The translations under genes and the position numbers were made by a program. From the NCBI RefSeq assembly GCF_964340395.1, contig NC_135568.1, forward strand, positions 12,004,776 to 12,068,775: a stretch of 64,000 nt of DNA. Reading direction: 5' to 3'. Shown in pieces: positions 11,499-23,374 of the stretch. The notes beneath the pieces were generated by a model. The model saw only the letters and a list, made by a program, of their open reading frames with translations. It had not been told where the DNA came from and did no database searches. The stretch is from Glandiceps talaboti. Lineage: Eukaryota > Hemichordata > Enteropneusta > Spengelidae. How positions within the stretch are numbered: position 1 is the first letter of the stretch; each line of letters opens with the position of its first letter.

Positions 11499-11623
11499 GT
11501 AAGTATACAATCCTGTAATTTCTTAGTACAGTATCCAGATTCTTAAGAATTTGACAAAAATAAAAAGTTGCTGTAATTCATATTCATTCCCTGTCTGATG
11601 TTTACACATTCTAATTCTTTCAG

Positions 11624-11926
11624 ATGTACCTGGTCCACCCAGAAAACCAAAGGTCTCTGACATAAATGCAACATCAATGAAACTGAGCTGGACTCCACCT
11701 GAAGATGATGGTGGTTCACCAGTCACTGGATACTTTGTGGAACAGAAAGAGAAGTTCAGTACCAGATGGACAAAGGTTAACAGAGTTGCTGTGACAGAAC
11801 CACACTTCAAAGTGGAAAACTTGACTGAAGGAACTGTCTATGAATTCCGTATATGTGCTGAGAACAAAGCTGGTGTTGGTCAACCAAGTGACTCTACTGG
11901 CCCAATTACAGCTAAACCACCATACA
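11624..11926 (+). CDS. Exon 20 (type e), FN3 domain
   Basis: Starts DVPGPPRKPKVSDINATSM (PPRKP is unusual for PPGKP), Trp in LSWTPPEDDGG, then VEQKEKFSTRWTKV and GQPSDSTGPITAKPPY. Ends on A, giving ACT (Thr) with exon 21. Confidence 0.94.
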
Positions 11927-12279
11927 GTAAGTTCCCCTTTCTCCAAAATGAATTCTAAATATTTGTGTGTACTATGTAATTCAGAAATGTATGACCAATA
12001 AAGCAAGTTTACAGTGAAGAAATATCAGAAATTGACCATCATAGAGATATTTTTGTCTGGAGCAAATGAAAAAAATAACACAGAATTGAAAATTATTGTT
12101 AAGAGGCAGAGATATCATTATGACAACATACAAAAAGTCTTGCTCAGCATATAGGTAATACACTTAATCACAGAATCTACTGGAATTACTAGACTCATAT
12201 TGAAAGCAAAAAATTTGATGGACATAATGTCTATTTGGTAATTTAATGTAACTTAAGTCTTCACTCTCTTCTGATTCAG

Positions 12280-12585
12280 CTGTTCCTGATGCACCAAACA
12301 AACCTAAAGTGACTGAAGTAACAGCGACTTCTATGACCATCAAGTGGACTCCACCAGAATCTGATGGAGGCAGCCCAGTCACAGGTTATGTCATTGAGAA
12401 GAAAGAATCATTTGGCTTACGTTGGACTCTTCTGAACAGAGATGAGAAAGTGACAGAAACTTCATACATAGCAAGAGGACTATCTGAAGGATCTGACTAC
12501 CAATTCAGAGTTGCTGCAGAAAACAAAGCTGGTGTTGGTAAATTCAGTGAACCATCAGATACCAAGACTGCTAAACCACCATATG
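12280..12585 (+). CDS. Exon 21 (type f), FN3 domain
   Basis: Starts TVPDAPNKPKVTEVTATSM, Trp in IKWTPPESDGG, then IEKKESFGLRWTLLNRDEK and GKFSEPSDTKTAKPPY; 306 bp; donor GTATGT. Partners are exons 6 and 42. Confidence 0.94.
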
Positions 12586-13012
12586 GTATGTAGCTATTTA
12601 TTCTTTCAATCCATAATATGTTTTTGTTTGATGAAAAATTGGACGTCATTGATTTTAAAGATATCAGGTCATTGTAAAATCACTACACAGACCAAATTGT
12701 CACTTACTTTTATTTTTCGTACAGTTGTATCTTGTCTTGTTAAAGGAAGAGCACTTAGTCTAGTTATATATTAAGCAGATAAGGTACAAAATTGGTATCT
12801 ACATGCTGTTTTACTTTAACTATCTCTGTCAGAATATCTGCTTTCAATAGGTACAATGTAGTTACAGGAGACCACTAGGTTAATGTCATTATAGCCTTCT
12901 GTTTGTGTACATATTTGGTAGTCCATCAACCCTTCATTAGATGATTCTTCTGTCTACTGTTAATAGCCTCCTTAATTTCACAACCTCATGGCATGATATC
13001 TTTACTATACAG

Positions 13013-13315
13013 GTCTACCTGGTGCTCCTGGTAAACCAGTCATATCTGACATTGATGCTACCAAGATGACACTGAACTGGACTACACCATTGAATGATGG
13101 TGGTGCACCAATTACTGGATATATTGTTGAAAAGAAAGAGAAGTTCTCAACTTATTGGGCCAAGGCTAATAAGTATGATGTGAAAGAAACAAAATATACA
13201 GTTACAGACCTGACACAGGGAATGGAATACCAATTTAGAGTTGCTGCTGAGAACAAAGCTGGTGTCGGACCTGCTAGTGAACCATCTGAACCAAGAATTG
13301 CCAAACCACCGTATG
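13013..13315 (+). CDS. Exon 22 (type g), FN3 domain
   Basis: Starts GLPGAPGKPVISDIDATKM, Trp in LNWTTPLNDGGAPITGY, then VEKKEKFSTYWAKANKYDV and GPASEPSEPRIAKPPY. Nearly identical to exon 25 (TQGMEYQ here, TQGTEYQ there). Confidence 0.94.
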
Positions 13316-13540
13316 GTAAGTAGATTCCTACTACTGCAACTTTTACTAACTGTTGCTGGTGGCATTTCTTACAAAGGGAAGTGATTTGACTTGGAAAACA
13401 TATTTTTAAGTTCTACAATTTGTTGACATTATCTTTTTATATGTAGAAGTTTGCCATGATATTTATAGAAGTCCTCCGTAAACACCTGTTCACATTATTC
13501 ATTCATTATACTGATCTTCATTCTCATTTCTGTTCTCCAG

Positions 13541-13843
13541 ATGTACCAGGACCACCTGGAACACCTAAAGTATCTGATATAAAGGCAACATCAATGAAAC
13601 TGACTTGGACTCCACCTGAAGATGATGGTGGTTCTCCAGTCACTGGATATGTCATTGAAAGGAAAGAACAATTTGGTTTCAAGTGGTCTAGAGTGAACAA
13701 GTACAGTGTACCAGAACTGAGCTACACAGTTGATGACTTGAAAGAAAACTCAGTCTATGAATTCCGCGTCTGTGCTGAGAACAAAGCTGGTGTTGGTAAA
13801 CCAAGTAACTCTACTGGTCCACATACTGCTAAACCACCATACA
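13541..13843 (+). CDS. Exon 23 (type h), FN3 domain
   Basis: Starts DVPGPPGTPKVSDIKATSM, Trp in LTWTPPEDDGG, then IERKEQFGFKWSRVNKYSV and GKPSNSTGPHTAKPPY. Ends on A, giving Thr with exon 24. Closest to exon 26. Confidence 0.94.
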
Positions 13844-14119
13844 GTAAGTGCTACATACTGTCTTTTTTCTAGTTAATCATACTTCTTAGGTGCTTTGAAA
13901 TATTGGTAATGGTTTCTTTTTGTTAAAATGACTTTTATATATTAAGCATACCTAAAATGGTGTGTGACTTTCTGACTGACTCCAAGGGTACTTATCAATA
14001 TTTGAACATGTTAAAAATTCAATCTCATTGTACAAAAGTAGTGATCTTCTTACAAGTTTGCTGTATACATTGCTTTTAAGTTGCATTCTCTAATTAATCT
14101 TTCTATGTCATTCTCACAG

Positions 14120-14425
14120 CTGTACCTGATGCACCTGGTAAACCCAAGGTAACAGATGTACAGGCTACAAGTATGACTATCAAATGGACAGAACCAGAAT
14201 CTGATGGTGGATCAAGGATTACAAACTATGTTGTTGAACGTAAAGATGAATTCAGCTCACGTTGGACCAAGGTGTTCTCAGATACAGATATTGTGGATAC
14301 TGCATTCACTGTGACCAGTCTAACTCAGGGTTCTAACTATCAGTTCAGAGTTGCAGCTCAGAACAAAGCTGGTGTTGGTAAATTCAGTGAGCCATCAGAC
14401 ACCAAGACTGCCAAACCACCATATG
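14120..14425 (+). CDS. Exon 24 (type i), FN3 domain
   Basis: Starts TVPDAPGKPKVTDVQATSM, Trp in IKWTEPESDGG, then VERKDEFSSRWTKVFSDTD and AAQNKAG in place of AAENKAG. 306 bp. Closest to exon 27. Confidence 0.94.
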
Positions 14426-14737
14426 GTAAGTCATAATCAAACTTTGCAATTTCCATGTTCATGTACATGTTCTAATGATTATCACCCATAAACAAACTAA
14501 ACTACCTTTCAGATCTTATAGTTAACTACGTCTTAGTAATGACATGGTGATAATAGCAAATACAGTCAACTTCATTATTTCATTGGGTTATCCGACCAAA
14601 AAACTTACTTATTATATTACATGGTGCATTTCATTTGATTTTTTTGGACTTGGCAAAACACAGGTTTATATACCAGTAGGCACACTTTCCTCAATTTTGA
14701 TATTTTCTAACTTAGGGTACAATGTTGTTTCAAACAG

Positions 14738-15040
14738 GTCTACCTGGTGCTCCTGGTAAACCAGTCATATCTGACATTGATGCTACCAAGATGACACTGA
14801 ACTGGACTACACCATTGAATGATGGTGGTGCACCAATTACTGGATATATCGTTGAAAAGAAAGAGAAGTTCTCAACTTATTGGGCCAAGGCTAATAAGTA
14901 TGATGTCAAAGAAACAAAATATACAGTGACAGACCTGACACAGGGAACAGAATACCAATTCAGAGTTGCTGCTGAGAACAAAGCTGGTGTTGGACCTGCT
15001 AGCGAACCATCTGAACCAAGAATTGCCAAACCACCATATG
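14738..15040 (+). CDS. Exon 25 (type g), FN3 domain
   Basis: Second g of the nested triplication. Starts GLPGAPGKPVISDIDATKM, then STYWAKANKYDVKETKY and GPASEPSEPRIAKPPY, almost the same as exon 22. Donor GTAAAT. Confidence 0.94.
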
Positions 15041-15205
15041 GTAAATATTGTATATTTTGCTTTTAATTTTGATGTTCAAAACATACTGGACTCCATATTA
15101 CAAGTACTTGATATTAGCTTTTCTAATCATTAAATGAAGTTTCTCTTATTCACACATTTAGTAGATACTTTGAACTAAAATTCTCAAATTTGTTTCTTCC
15201 TAAAG

Positions 15206-15508
15206 ATGTACCTGGTCCACCTGGAACACCCAGAGTGTCTGACATAAATGCAACATCAATGAAACTGACTTGGACTCCACCTGAAGATGACGGTGGCTCT
15301 CCAGTTACTGGATACATCATTGAAGGCAAAGAACAGTTTAGTGTAAGATGGTCCAGAATGAACAAACACAGTGTGCCAGACCTGAGCTACACAGTTGATG
15401 ACTTGAAAGAAAATTCAGTCTATGAGTTCCGTATATGTGCTGAGAACAAAGCTGGTGTTGGTAAACCTAGCCACTCTACTGGTCCACAAACAGCAAGACC
15501 ACCATACA
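15206..15508 (+). CDS. Exon 26 (type h), FN3 domain
   Basis: Starts DVPGPPGTPRVSDINATSM, then IIEGKEQFSVRWSRMNKHS (IEGKE replaces IE(R/K)KE) and TARPPY. The acceptor is TAAAG, with a short pyrimidine run before it. Ends on A. Confidence 0.93.
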
Positions 15509-15743
15509 GTAAGTACAGAAATAGTACACCTTTGTTATTTTGTCAAAATAAATGTGGATATTTTTTTCTGCTGCAGATCTCAACAGATGTAAAATGAAGT
15601 ACAATTCTTGACTTAAATTTGTCTTTAGTATATCTAAGAAAAAATATAACTTTAATAAGTATATTTTGGATTATGTTTTCTTGGTGCACAAACTGCACAA
15701 GATCTAATGAGTAACTTAAAATATGTTGATTTGTGTTTTTCAG

Positions 15744-16049
15744 CTGTACCTGGTGCACCTGGTAAACCCAAGGTAACAGATGTACAGGCTACAAGTATGA
15801 CTATCAAATGGACAGAACCAGAATCTGATGGTGGATCAAGGATTACACACTACACAGTGGAAAAGAAGGAAGAATTCACAACTCGCTGGACAAAGGTGGC
15901 CTCTGATGAAGATATCATACATACAGATTTCACCATAAAGGGACTCAAAGAAGGCACTGACTATCAATTCAGAGTTGCAGCTCACAACAAAGCTGGTATT
16001 GGCAAATTCAGTGAACCATCTGATTCCAAGAAAGCCAAGCCTCCATATG
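15744..16049 (+). CDS. Exon 27 (type i), FN3 domain
   Basis: Starts TVPGAPGKPKVTDVQATSM, then HYTVEKKEEFTTRWTKVAS and AAHNKAGIGKFSEPSDSKK. 306 bp. Shares its first third with exon 24. Confidence 0.94.
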
Positions 16050-16090
16050 GTGAGTTGTTGGCAATTAAGTTATGTAATAAAAAGAGTCTG

Positions 16091-16130
16091 TCATCATCAT
16101 CATAATAATAATGATAATAATAATAATACA
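16091..16130 (+). repeat. CAT/AAT trinucleotide microsatellite
   Basis: Runs of cat and then aat with one interruption, inside intron 27. The rest of this 575-bp intron shows nothing recognisable. Confidence 0.85.
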
Positions 16131-16624
16131 ACTATACCTCTTTGCCTCAGTCTTAACATACTGCCCTATTTTGTAGACAAATAAGTTTACAAGCTAAGAC
16201 TGGCATTTAAATGATCAAACACATTAGAAAAATGTTTGTACAAACACTGTGGCTAAATGTAACACTATTTCAACAGTATAAGAATGTATGAATGCAGTAT
16301 GTTTACTTTTCAATGATTGATAAACACTTATTTTCATTTTCAATACAGATACTATTTAGTTCAGTAAGTATTGCATTTACAAACAAATAATGAATATTAA
16401 ATTGATATACTGATATATGTAAAATGTGAATGATCAGGTTTCAGCATGATAGGAAATGAAGTATAGTATAAGATACAAAACTCCTTTTCAACTGTAGTAT
16501 TTGCCATTTGGAAACTCAAATTCTCATTTTCCATCTATCCTGACTACACTGTTAAAATATTCAATATGTTAGACATATTTTTTTATAAGAATTATCTATT
16601 AAGTTTATTCATGTCTACCAACAG

Positions 16625-16927
16625 GTCTACCTGGTCCTCCTGGTAAACCAGTGATCTCCAACATTGATGCAACGAAGATGACACTGAACTGGACTACACC
16701 ATTGAATGATGGTGGTGCACCAATTACTGGATACATCATTGAAAAGAAAGAGAAGTTCTCCACACTCTGGGCCAAGGCCAACAGATTTGATGTCTCAGAA
16801 ACAACATTCACTGTAACAGACCTCAAGCAAGGATCTGAATACCAATTCAGAGTGGCTGCAGAGAACAAAGCTGGTGTTGGTAAACCAAGTGAACCATCCG
16901 ATTCACACTTAGCCAAACCACCATATG
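16625..16927 (+). CDS. Exon 28 (type g), FN3 domain
   Basis: Starts GLPGPPGKPVISNIDATKM, then IEKKEKFSTLWAKANRFDV and GKPSEPSDSHLAKPPY. The RFDV and LKQGSEYQ strings link it to exon 7 more than to exons 22 or 25. Confidence 0.94.
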
Positions 16928-17130
16928 GTAAGTTGAAATTGTAAACTTGTCTTGTACATCAGTGCATCAAAATGTAGATTATGTTGTTCTCTTCTTTGAA
17001 ATCTGAAAATGTTAAAATACTACAGTGTCTATCTCCTAGAAGTATTTCCAACCCTTTTCCCATCCAGTAACTTTTTTAAGTAAATGATTTTATAATTCTC
17101 ATCATATCTTAACACTGTATTTTTCAACAG

Positions 17131-17433
17131 ATGTACCTGGTCCACCTGGAACACCCAAAGTCTCAAATATACAGGAAACATCAATGAAACTGACTTGGAC
17201 TCCACCTGAAGATGATGGTGGCTCTCCTGTTACTGGATACCATGTTGAAATGAAAGAACAGTTTGGATTCAGATGGTCCAGAATCAACAAACACAGTGTA
17301 ACTGATCTGACATTTGATGTTGAAGGTCTGACGGAAGGCAATGAATATGAATTCAGAGTTTGTGCAGAAAACAAGGCTGGTGTTGGTAAACCAAGCAACT
17401 CTGTAGGACCACACAAAGCAAAGGCCCCATATG
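17131..17433 (+). CDS. Exon 29 (type h), FN3 domain
   Basis: Starts DVPGPPGTPKVSNIQETSM, then VEMKEQFGFRWSRINKHSV, TFDVEGLTEGNEYEF and tail KAKAPY. Partner of exon 8 rather than of exons 23 or 26. Confidence 0.94.
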
Positions 17434-17601
17434 GTAAGTTGTATTACAAGCATTCTTGGTATTATATACTGCTATGTTTTAAGAAATGAAAGTTGATGAT
17501 ATCAGAATGTTGCCAGTTAGAAAAGTATCCTTCAACTAGAGAACAATATTGCAAGGTGATTTCTGTTAGGTAATGTATGTTTTCTAACATCTTTACTGTA
17601 G

Positions 17602-17907
17602 ATGTACCTGATGCACCTGGTAAACCCAAGATCACAGGAGTTACAGCCAAGACAATGTCCATCACTTGGTCAGAACCCATATCAGATGGCGGCAGTAGAA
17701 TCACCAACTATGTGATTGAGAAGAAGGAAGAGTTTGGTAGCCGATGGACTAAGGTGTACACAGATGCCAAAGTCATTGGTACTGATCATACAGTAACTGG
17801 TCTCACTCAAGGAACAGCATATCAGTTCAGAGTTGCTGCTGAGAACAAAGCTGGTGTTGGTAAATACAGTGAACCATCAGATCCAAAGACAGCTAAACCA
17901 CCATATG
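17602..17907 (+). CDS. Exon 30 (type i), FN3 domain
   Basis: Starts DVPDAPGKPKITGVTAKTM, Trp in ITWSEPISDGG, then VYTDAKVIGTDHTVTG and GKYSEPSDPKTAKPPY. 306 bp. Partner of exon 9; its 3' part recurs almost exactly in exon 46. Confidence 0.94.
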
Positions 17908-18061
17908 GTAAGTGATCAATTATAACCTAATTGGTGCTCAAACCATTTCTTTTTAATGTAAAGTCCTGAGATCCTTTGATTTTTTCAACATATCTGAACA
18001 CTAGTACACTTTGTCTCATTATTTTAGAATGGTAATTTACATGTTTCTCTTTCTCAAACAG

Positions 18062-18364
18062 ATGTACCAGGACCACCTGGAAAACCAAGTATTTCAGATG
18101 TGACAGCCAATAGCATGAACCTCAGCTGGTTATCACCAGAAGATGATGGTGGTTCTCCTGTTACTGGTTACTATGTAGAGAAGAAAGAGCAATTCACCAC
18201 AATGTGGACAAAAGTCAACAAGTCTGCAGTTTCTGACACCAGATTTAGAGTAACTGAATTGAGAGAGGGAACCGAATACCAATTCCGTATACTGGCAGAA
18301 AACAAAGCTGGAGTTGGCAAACCCAGTGAACCAAGTGATGTCAGGAAAGCTAAACCACCATATG
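18062..18364 (+). CDS. Exon 31 (type j), FN3 domain
   Basis: Starts DVPGPPGKPSISDVTANSM, then EQFTTMWTKVNKSAV and FRILAENKAG. Nearly identical to exon 10; both are followed by intronic 'agtctgg(a/c)caggat'. Confidence 0.94.
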
Positions 18365-18581
18365 GTGAGTTCATGTTAAACTAAAGCGTTCATTTGTATC
18401 ATAATCTGAATCACCAATGATTGTTAACATATTAGTCCATTGACTAACAGTCTGGCCAGGATAGGGTTTTTGAGACATATTAACATGATGGCATGTCAAT
18501 TATTTAAATTTAAGCACAAATTGACCTGCTGTTAACCATTATGGTATACTAAATGTTATTGACTGAATTGTTTTCTACCAG

Positions 18582-18884
18582 ATGTACCAAGTGCACCTGG
18601 AAAACCAGATGTTTCCAAGATTGATGCCACTCACATGACTCTCACCTGGACAGCACCAAGATCAGATGGTGGAAATCCAATAACTAGCTATGTGATTGAG
18701 AAGTATGACATTGGTAGAGGAAGGTGGAGCAGAGCTCATAAAGACAAAGTATTTGACACAACTTACACTGTGACAGATCTGATGCAAGGTACAGAGTATC
18801 AGTTCAGAGTAGCTGCTGAGAACAAAGCTGGTACAGGACCATTTGGTGAACCAAGTGACAAACACCGTGCTAAACCTCCATATG
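18582..18884 (+). CDS. Exon 32 (type k), FN3 domain
   Basis: Starts DVPSAPGKPDVSKIDATHM, then GNPITSYVIEKYDIGRGRW and GPFGEPSDKHRAKPPY as in exon 11. Donor GTAGGT. Confidence 0.94.
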
Positions 18885-19016
18885 GTAGGTGTTAGTCATG
18901 ATATTTCTTTTACAAGAAAACACATTCTGTTGTCCCTAATCTCACCAATTTTCTAATCCACATATTGATAGTGATTTAGCAAAGTTATTAACTCCAATTA
19001 TTTTTGAAAATTGCAG

Positions 19017-19319
19017 ATGTACCAGGACCACCTGGGCGACCAAAGGTCTCTGATGTCACTTCGACATCCATGACTCTTGATTGGACAGTACCAATAACAG
19101 ATGGTGGAGCCAAGATAACCAACTATGTGATTGAAAGAAAAGACAAGTTTGCAACACGCTGGATGAGAGTAACCAGAGACACTATCACTGATATCAACTT
19201 CAAAGTAACAGGACTAACAGAACACTCAGAATATGAATTCAGAGTGGCTGCTGAGAACAAGGCTGGTGTTGGAGCATTCAGTGAACCATCAGAACCAAGA
19301 ATAGCCAAACCACCATATG
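19017..19319 (+). CDS. Exon 33 (type l), FN3 domain
   Basis: Starts DVPGPPGRPKVSDVTSTSM, Trp in LDWTVPITDGGAKITNY, then IERKDKFATRWMRVTRDTI and GAFSEPSEPRIAKPPY. Partners are exons 12 and 48. Confidence 0.94.
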
Positions 19320-19697
19320 GTAAGTTGTTATTGATCTTCACAATCCATTCTAATATTCATTAAAACCATCAAGGTTAAACAAGCTTATTTGCTTAACAGT
19401 GAATTTCTGATTGAGACAGATCAAGTGGCAACTATTGGAGAGGTGTACTGTCGTAGAATATTCCTTGAAAATGGACAAAATCTCGACCATGAAAATTCCT
19501 TGTTTTGAAATTTAAGTGACGTAAAGTGTATGACCATATATGTTATGGACATCATTAGCATTGCACTTCAGTTAATTGGAGTGTGCATATGTGTGCATAT
19601 GTATGGAGTGTGCAACTTCAGTTTTGATAGACACAGTTCTTCATTCATACTGTATTATAAATTCACAGTATTCACTAATTACTTTGATTTCTAACAG

Positions 19698-20000
19698 ACA
19701 AACCAGATGCTCCAGGTAAACCAACAGTATCTGACATAACAGAGAAATCCATGAAACTGACATGGAGTCCACCATTAAATGATGGTGGCAATGCCATCTT
19801 CAATTACGTCATTGAGAAGAAGGAGAGGTATCATACTAGATGGACACGAATCAGTGACTTCACTGTACCAGACACAACACATACTGTGACTGGACTGGAG
19901 AAAGGCAATGAGTACACTTTCAGAGTGTCTGCTGAGAACAAGGCTGGTGTTGGCAAACCTAGTGAGCCATCAGATCCCAAAGTGGCCAAACCACCATATG
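19698..20000 (+). CDS. Exon 34 (type m), FN3 domain
   Basis: Starts DKPDAPGKPTVSDITEKSM, Trp in LTWSPPLNDGGNAIFNY, then IEKKERYHTRWTRISDFTV. Clearly diverged from exon 13, unlike the neighbouring exon 14/35 pair. Confidence 0.94.
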
Positions 20001-20238
20001 GTAAGTCAGTTAAGAAGTATCCTCCTTTTGTGCTAATTTCTGCAGATTCTTACCAAGTTTTTTTATTTTATAATAATTTGGAACATTTGTCAACCTTATA
20101 AGACATTGTCTCTTTTCAAAGTTTCCCCAATCAGTTTGTACAATCAGCTGTCAATCAGCAAAGAACAGTATTAAGTCAAAGTGAATTGTCAACTATGAAT
20201 ACCCATGTTTACTGTATTATTTCTTTGCTATTTTACAG

Positions 20239-20829
20239 ATGTACCTGATGCACCAGGAACTCCAGATATCATTGAAGTTCAACCAACATCAATCAAACTC
20301 AAGTGGACACCTCCCAAAGATGATGGTGGATCACCTGTTACTGGATATACCATTGAAAGAAAAGAGAAATTCAGTGCAAGATGGGTGAAGGACAACACAC
20401 TCTCTGTAACAGATACTAGCTACAATGCCACTGGTTTGACTGAAGGCACTGACTATGAATTCCGTGTGCTAGCAGAAAACAAAGCTGGTGTTGGTAAACC
20501 AAGCTTCCCAGCTACATTGAAGATCTCTGTGCCTGATGCCCCTGGCAAACCTACTGTTATTGAAGTTTCCGACAAAACAGCCAATCTCAAGTGGACACCA
20601 CCAGATTCCGATGGTGGAGCAAGAGTTACTGGCTACATAGTCGAGAAACGTGACACAAGCAAAGACCGATGGGTTAGAGTGAATAGAGTTCCAGTGAAGG
20701 AACCATTCATCGTTGCTTCTGATCTGATCAAGGGTACAGAATATGAATTCCGAGTGTCAGCAGAAAACAAGGCTGGTGTGAGTGAACCAAGCAAACCATC
20801 AACACCAGTGGTTGCTAAACCACCATACG
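20239..20829 (+). CDS. Exon 35 (type n), two FN3 domains in one exon
   Basis: Same architecture as exon 14: DVPDAPGTPDIIEVQPTSI then VPDAPGKPTVIEVSDKTAN without an intervening intron. About 98% identical to exon 14 by eye, although the flanking introns differ. Confidence 0.95.
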
Positions 20830-21029
20830 GTAAGGTTCAAAGTTGAAAGTTGAAAGTTCAGTGTTTATATCATGAAATAAGATGGATACATGCTTCAATT
20901 TCATTCATTCTTCTTCACCTTTTCACTTGTCCTTTTCATTTCATCTTCAATTCCTTCTATCCAATTGTCACACCTTTCACATATCTCAACCTTACTCACC
21001 TTTGCTTTCTTCTACCTCAAACCACCAAG

Positions 21030-21326
21030 ATGTTCCCGATGCACCAAGTAAACCTGACGTTATTGAAATTACAAAATCTTCAGTGTCTCTGTCTTGGAGA
21101 CCACCCGTATCAGATGGTGGCAGTGCTATCACTGCATTTGTCGTGGAGATGAAAGAACAGTTCACAATGAAATGGTTGGTCAAACTAAAGACACTTCATC
21201 CACACTGTATTGTCACTGACCTCAAGGAGAATTCAGTCTATGAGTTCAGAATTCGTGCTCAGAATCAAGCCGGAGTTGGTCCAGCTGGTGACTCAACTGC
21301 CCCAGTGACAGTCAAAGATCCTTATG
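21030..21326 (+). CDS. Exon 36 (type o), FN3 domain
   Basis: Starts DVPDAPSKPDVIEITKSSV, Trp in LSWRPPVSDGG, then FVVEMKEQFTMKWLVKLK, RAQNQAGVGPAGDST and tail VKDPY. The acceptor ACCAAG lacks a close pyrimidine run; the pyrimidine-rich DNA lies further upstream. Confidence 0.91.
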
Positions 21327-21886
21327 GTGAGAGTTTTCATCAGTTGTGTACTGAGCTGTGGTTCTGAAATAATTGGTTAAATTACTCACTTTCCCTGTTT
21401 TTAAGTGGTATGGTCTAATATGGTGTGTTTTTATAACTAATATTAAGTGTAATGCACTCTCTTTGGTTTTGTGTTTTTTGGTGTTAAATCACTTCAAGGA
21501 AATTGGTCTGTACATTTTTTTATTTCCTGGCCTTATTTTCATTCTATTTATTGTTTCAAGTTTGGATATGATTTCTTTAATACTCTGTGTTGGTTATTAA
21601 TAACATCATTTACTTTTCATGTTGTCTCTGTTGGTTTCGAGGTTATGATTTGTTGTCCAATTTGGTTGGCATGCAGGGTTACTAAGCTTTGAAAATATTC
21701 AAACGAGTGATTCAAGATTTCCTTTCAAGTTGGTGTGTTGATTGCATGTATTGGCTATAACGGTTTTAAGGAGGTTATCTGTGGTGTCTACTTATGTGTG
21801 TGCTTGTATAGATAAGCACTAACCAAGGTTGCACATAAGTATCAAACTCAGCTCTTAGTATATATTCCACACATATCTCTACATAG

Positions 21887-22189
21887 ATGTACCTGGAGCT
21901 CCCGGAGTTCCTGATGTTCTTGACGTGACACATCACTCTGTCACTCTTCAATGGACTCCTCCAGAATCAGATGGTGGTGCGCCAATCCTTGGTTACTATG
22001 TGGAAAAGAAAGAAGCATTTAGTCCTAAATGGGTACCAGCTGTGAAAGAGAGAATTCCTCAATTCTCATGTACGGTGCTTAATCTCAAGGAACAATGCCA
22101 ATATCAGTTTAGAGTGGTCGCTGAGAACAAGGCTGGTGTTGGTAAACCAAGTGAGGCAACAGCATCAGTTTTGCTGAAGGCCTCGTATG
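21887..22189 (+). CDS. Exon 37 (type a), FN3 domain
   Basis: Starts DVPGAPGVPDVLDVTHHSV, Trp present in LQWTPPESDGGAPILGY, then VEKKEAFSPKWVPAVKERI and tail LLKASY. First exon of SR3. Partners are exons 1, 16 and 52. Confidence 0.93.
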
Positions 22190-22448
22190 GTAAGACTCCT
22201 GGTTGTCACAAATTTGATGGAATTTACTGCCTTCCCATGTCCATGTATGCTACTTATGAAAATTTGCCAATGCTTTCAATTTTCTTAGCAGATAAGGTTC
22301 TTCTTTATTGCATTGTCTTTTTACATGGTTGTATGTTGTTCAATATCACAGCATTGATTGTTGTCGGTTCACTACTTGGTGTGTTCTCTCTCACTTCATG
22401 CCCTTCTCACCTTCCTCTCCCATTCCACTCATTCATCTCTCTCTCCAG

Positions 22449-22751
22449 GTGTTCCTGATTCTCCAGGAAAACCATCAGTATCAGATATCGTAGCAACTTC
22501 CATGACCCTTAAATGGACACCACCAGAAAACGATGGTGGCAGTCCAATTACAGGGTACTTAATACAAAAGAAAGAGGAGTACCACAGCATGTGGGAAAAA
22601 GTCAATATGTACAAAGTCACAGACACCACTTTTACAGTGGAACATCTGAAAGAGGGTAAACAATATGAGTTCAATGTAGCAGCTGAAAACAAAGCTGGTG
22701 TGGGTACACCAAGCGAGTCAACAGGATTAAAACTTGCCAAGAAACCATATG
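22449..22751 (+). CDS. Exon 38 (type b), FN3 domain
   Basis: Starts GVPDSPGKPSVSDIVATSM, Trp in LKWTPPENDGG, then LIQKKEEYHSMWEKVNMYK, FNVAAENKAG and tail AKKPY. Partners are exons 2, 17 and 53. Confidence 0.93.
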
Positions 22752-23318
22752 GTAAGTGTAAAAGGCCTGAAATTAAAACAACTATATCAGGTGACTAACA
22801 GGTATGTCGTTTCACTGTGGAGTAATGTTTTGTGAATGTTTGCCATTACAGCCCAGGTGATGTAAGTAATGAAAGCTTTTGATATATAATGTTGACATTA
22901 TGGTTTGAATGCATCTCAGAGACCACTGTCATGAAAATAGAAAATAAAAGTGTCCTTCAAAATTTGTTCAAACTTTGTTCCAAGTTATATTTAAAAATGA
23001 AAGAGAACTCTTTTTAGTACTCCACTAGCCGCAACTGGAAAGTTTTTTGTTACTGTTAGATATAATTACTCACTTCTAATATACACCCTGCACAGTATTG
23101 ATTCACATGTGGGTAAACATATTTATGTAGCAGTTCACATATTTAGTCCACTACATCCAATCAAATTGACTTTTTGGGGGTTCATACCCATACCATTAGT
23201 GTCCTCAATGAATCAACTTATTACTACACTACTTATAGATAAAACAGAATTCTAATTAACATGTACAATGTCTAATTGTTGGTATTCTAATAATGTTGTG
23301 TGAATATATTATTGTAAC

Positions 23319-23319
23319 G

Positions 23320-23374
<55 letters not shown>
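23319..23374 (+). repeat. (GTT)n microsatellite in intron 38
   Basis: 56 bp of uninterrupted GTT repeats, nearly 19 units. It sits in an 890-bp intron with nothing else recognisable. Confidence 0.95.

Larger units (their letters stand above)
13013..17907 (+). repeat. Nested triplication of the g-h-i exon trio inside SR2
   Basis: Units are 13013-14425, 14738-16049 and 16625-17907. Exons 22 and 25 differ at very few residues (TQGMEYQ versus TQGTEYQ), and exons 23/26 and 24/27 are close pairs. Exons 28-30 resemble exons 7-9 more. The h/i boundary codon is A|CT (Thr) in the first two units and G|AT (Asp) in the third. Confidence 0.8.
9352..21326 (+). repeat. Super-repeat SR2, exons 16-36 (a-o with g-h-i triplicated), 22 FN3 domains
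   Basis: Same a-to-o order as SR1, with two additional g-h-i trios (exons 22-24 and 25-27) before the trio 28-30. Trio 28-30 is the one closest to exons 7-9 of SR1. Many exons are nearly identical to SR1 partners (10/31, 14/35, 4/19), while the introns have mostly diverged. Confidence 0.85.

Noticed and set aside
13013-15040. Assembly duplication as the cause of near-identical exons 22 and 25
   Set aside because: Introns between and around the copies differ in sequence and length, so these are real separate loci, though long reads would settle it.
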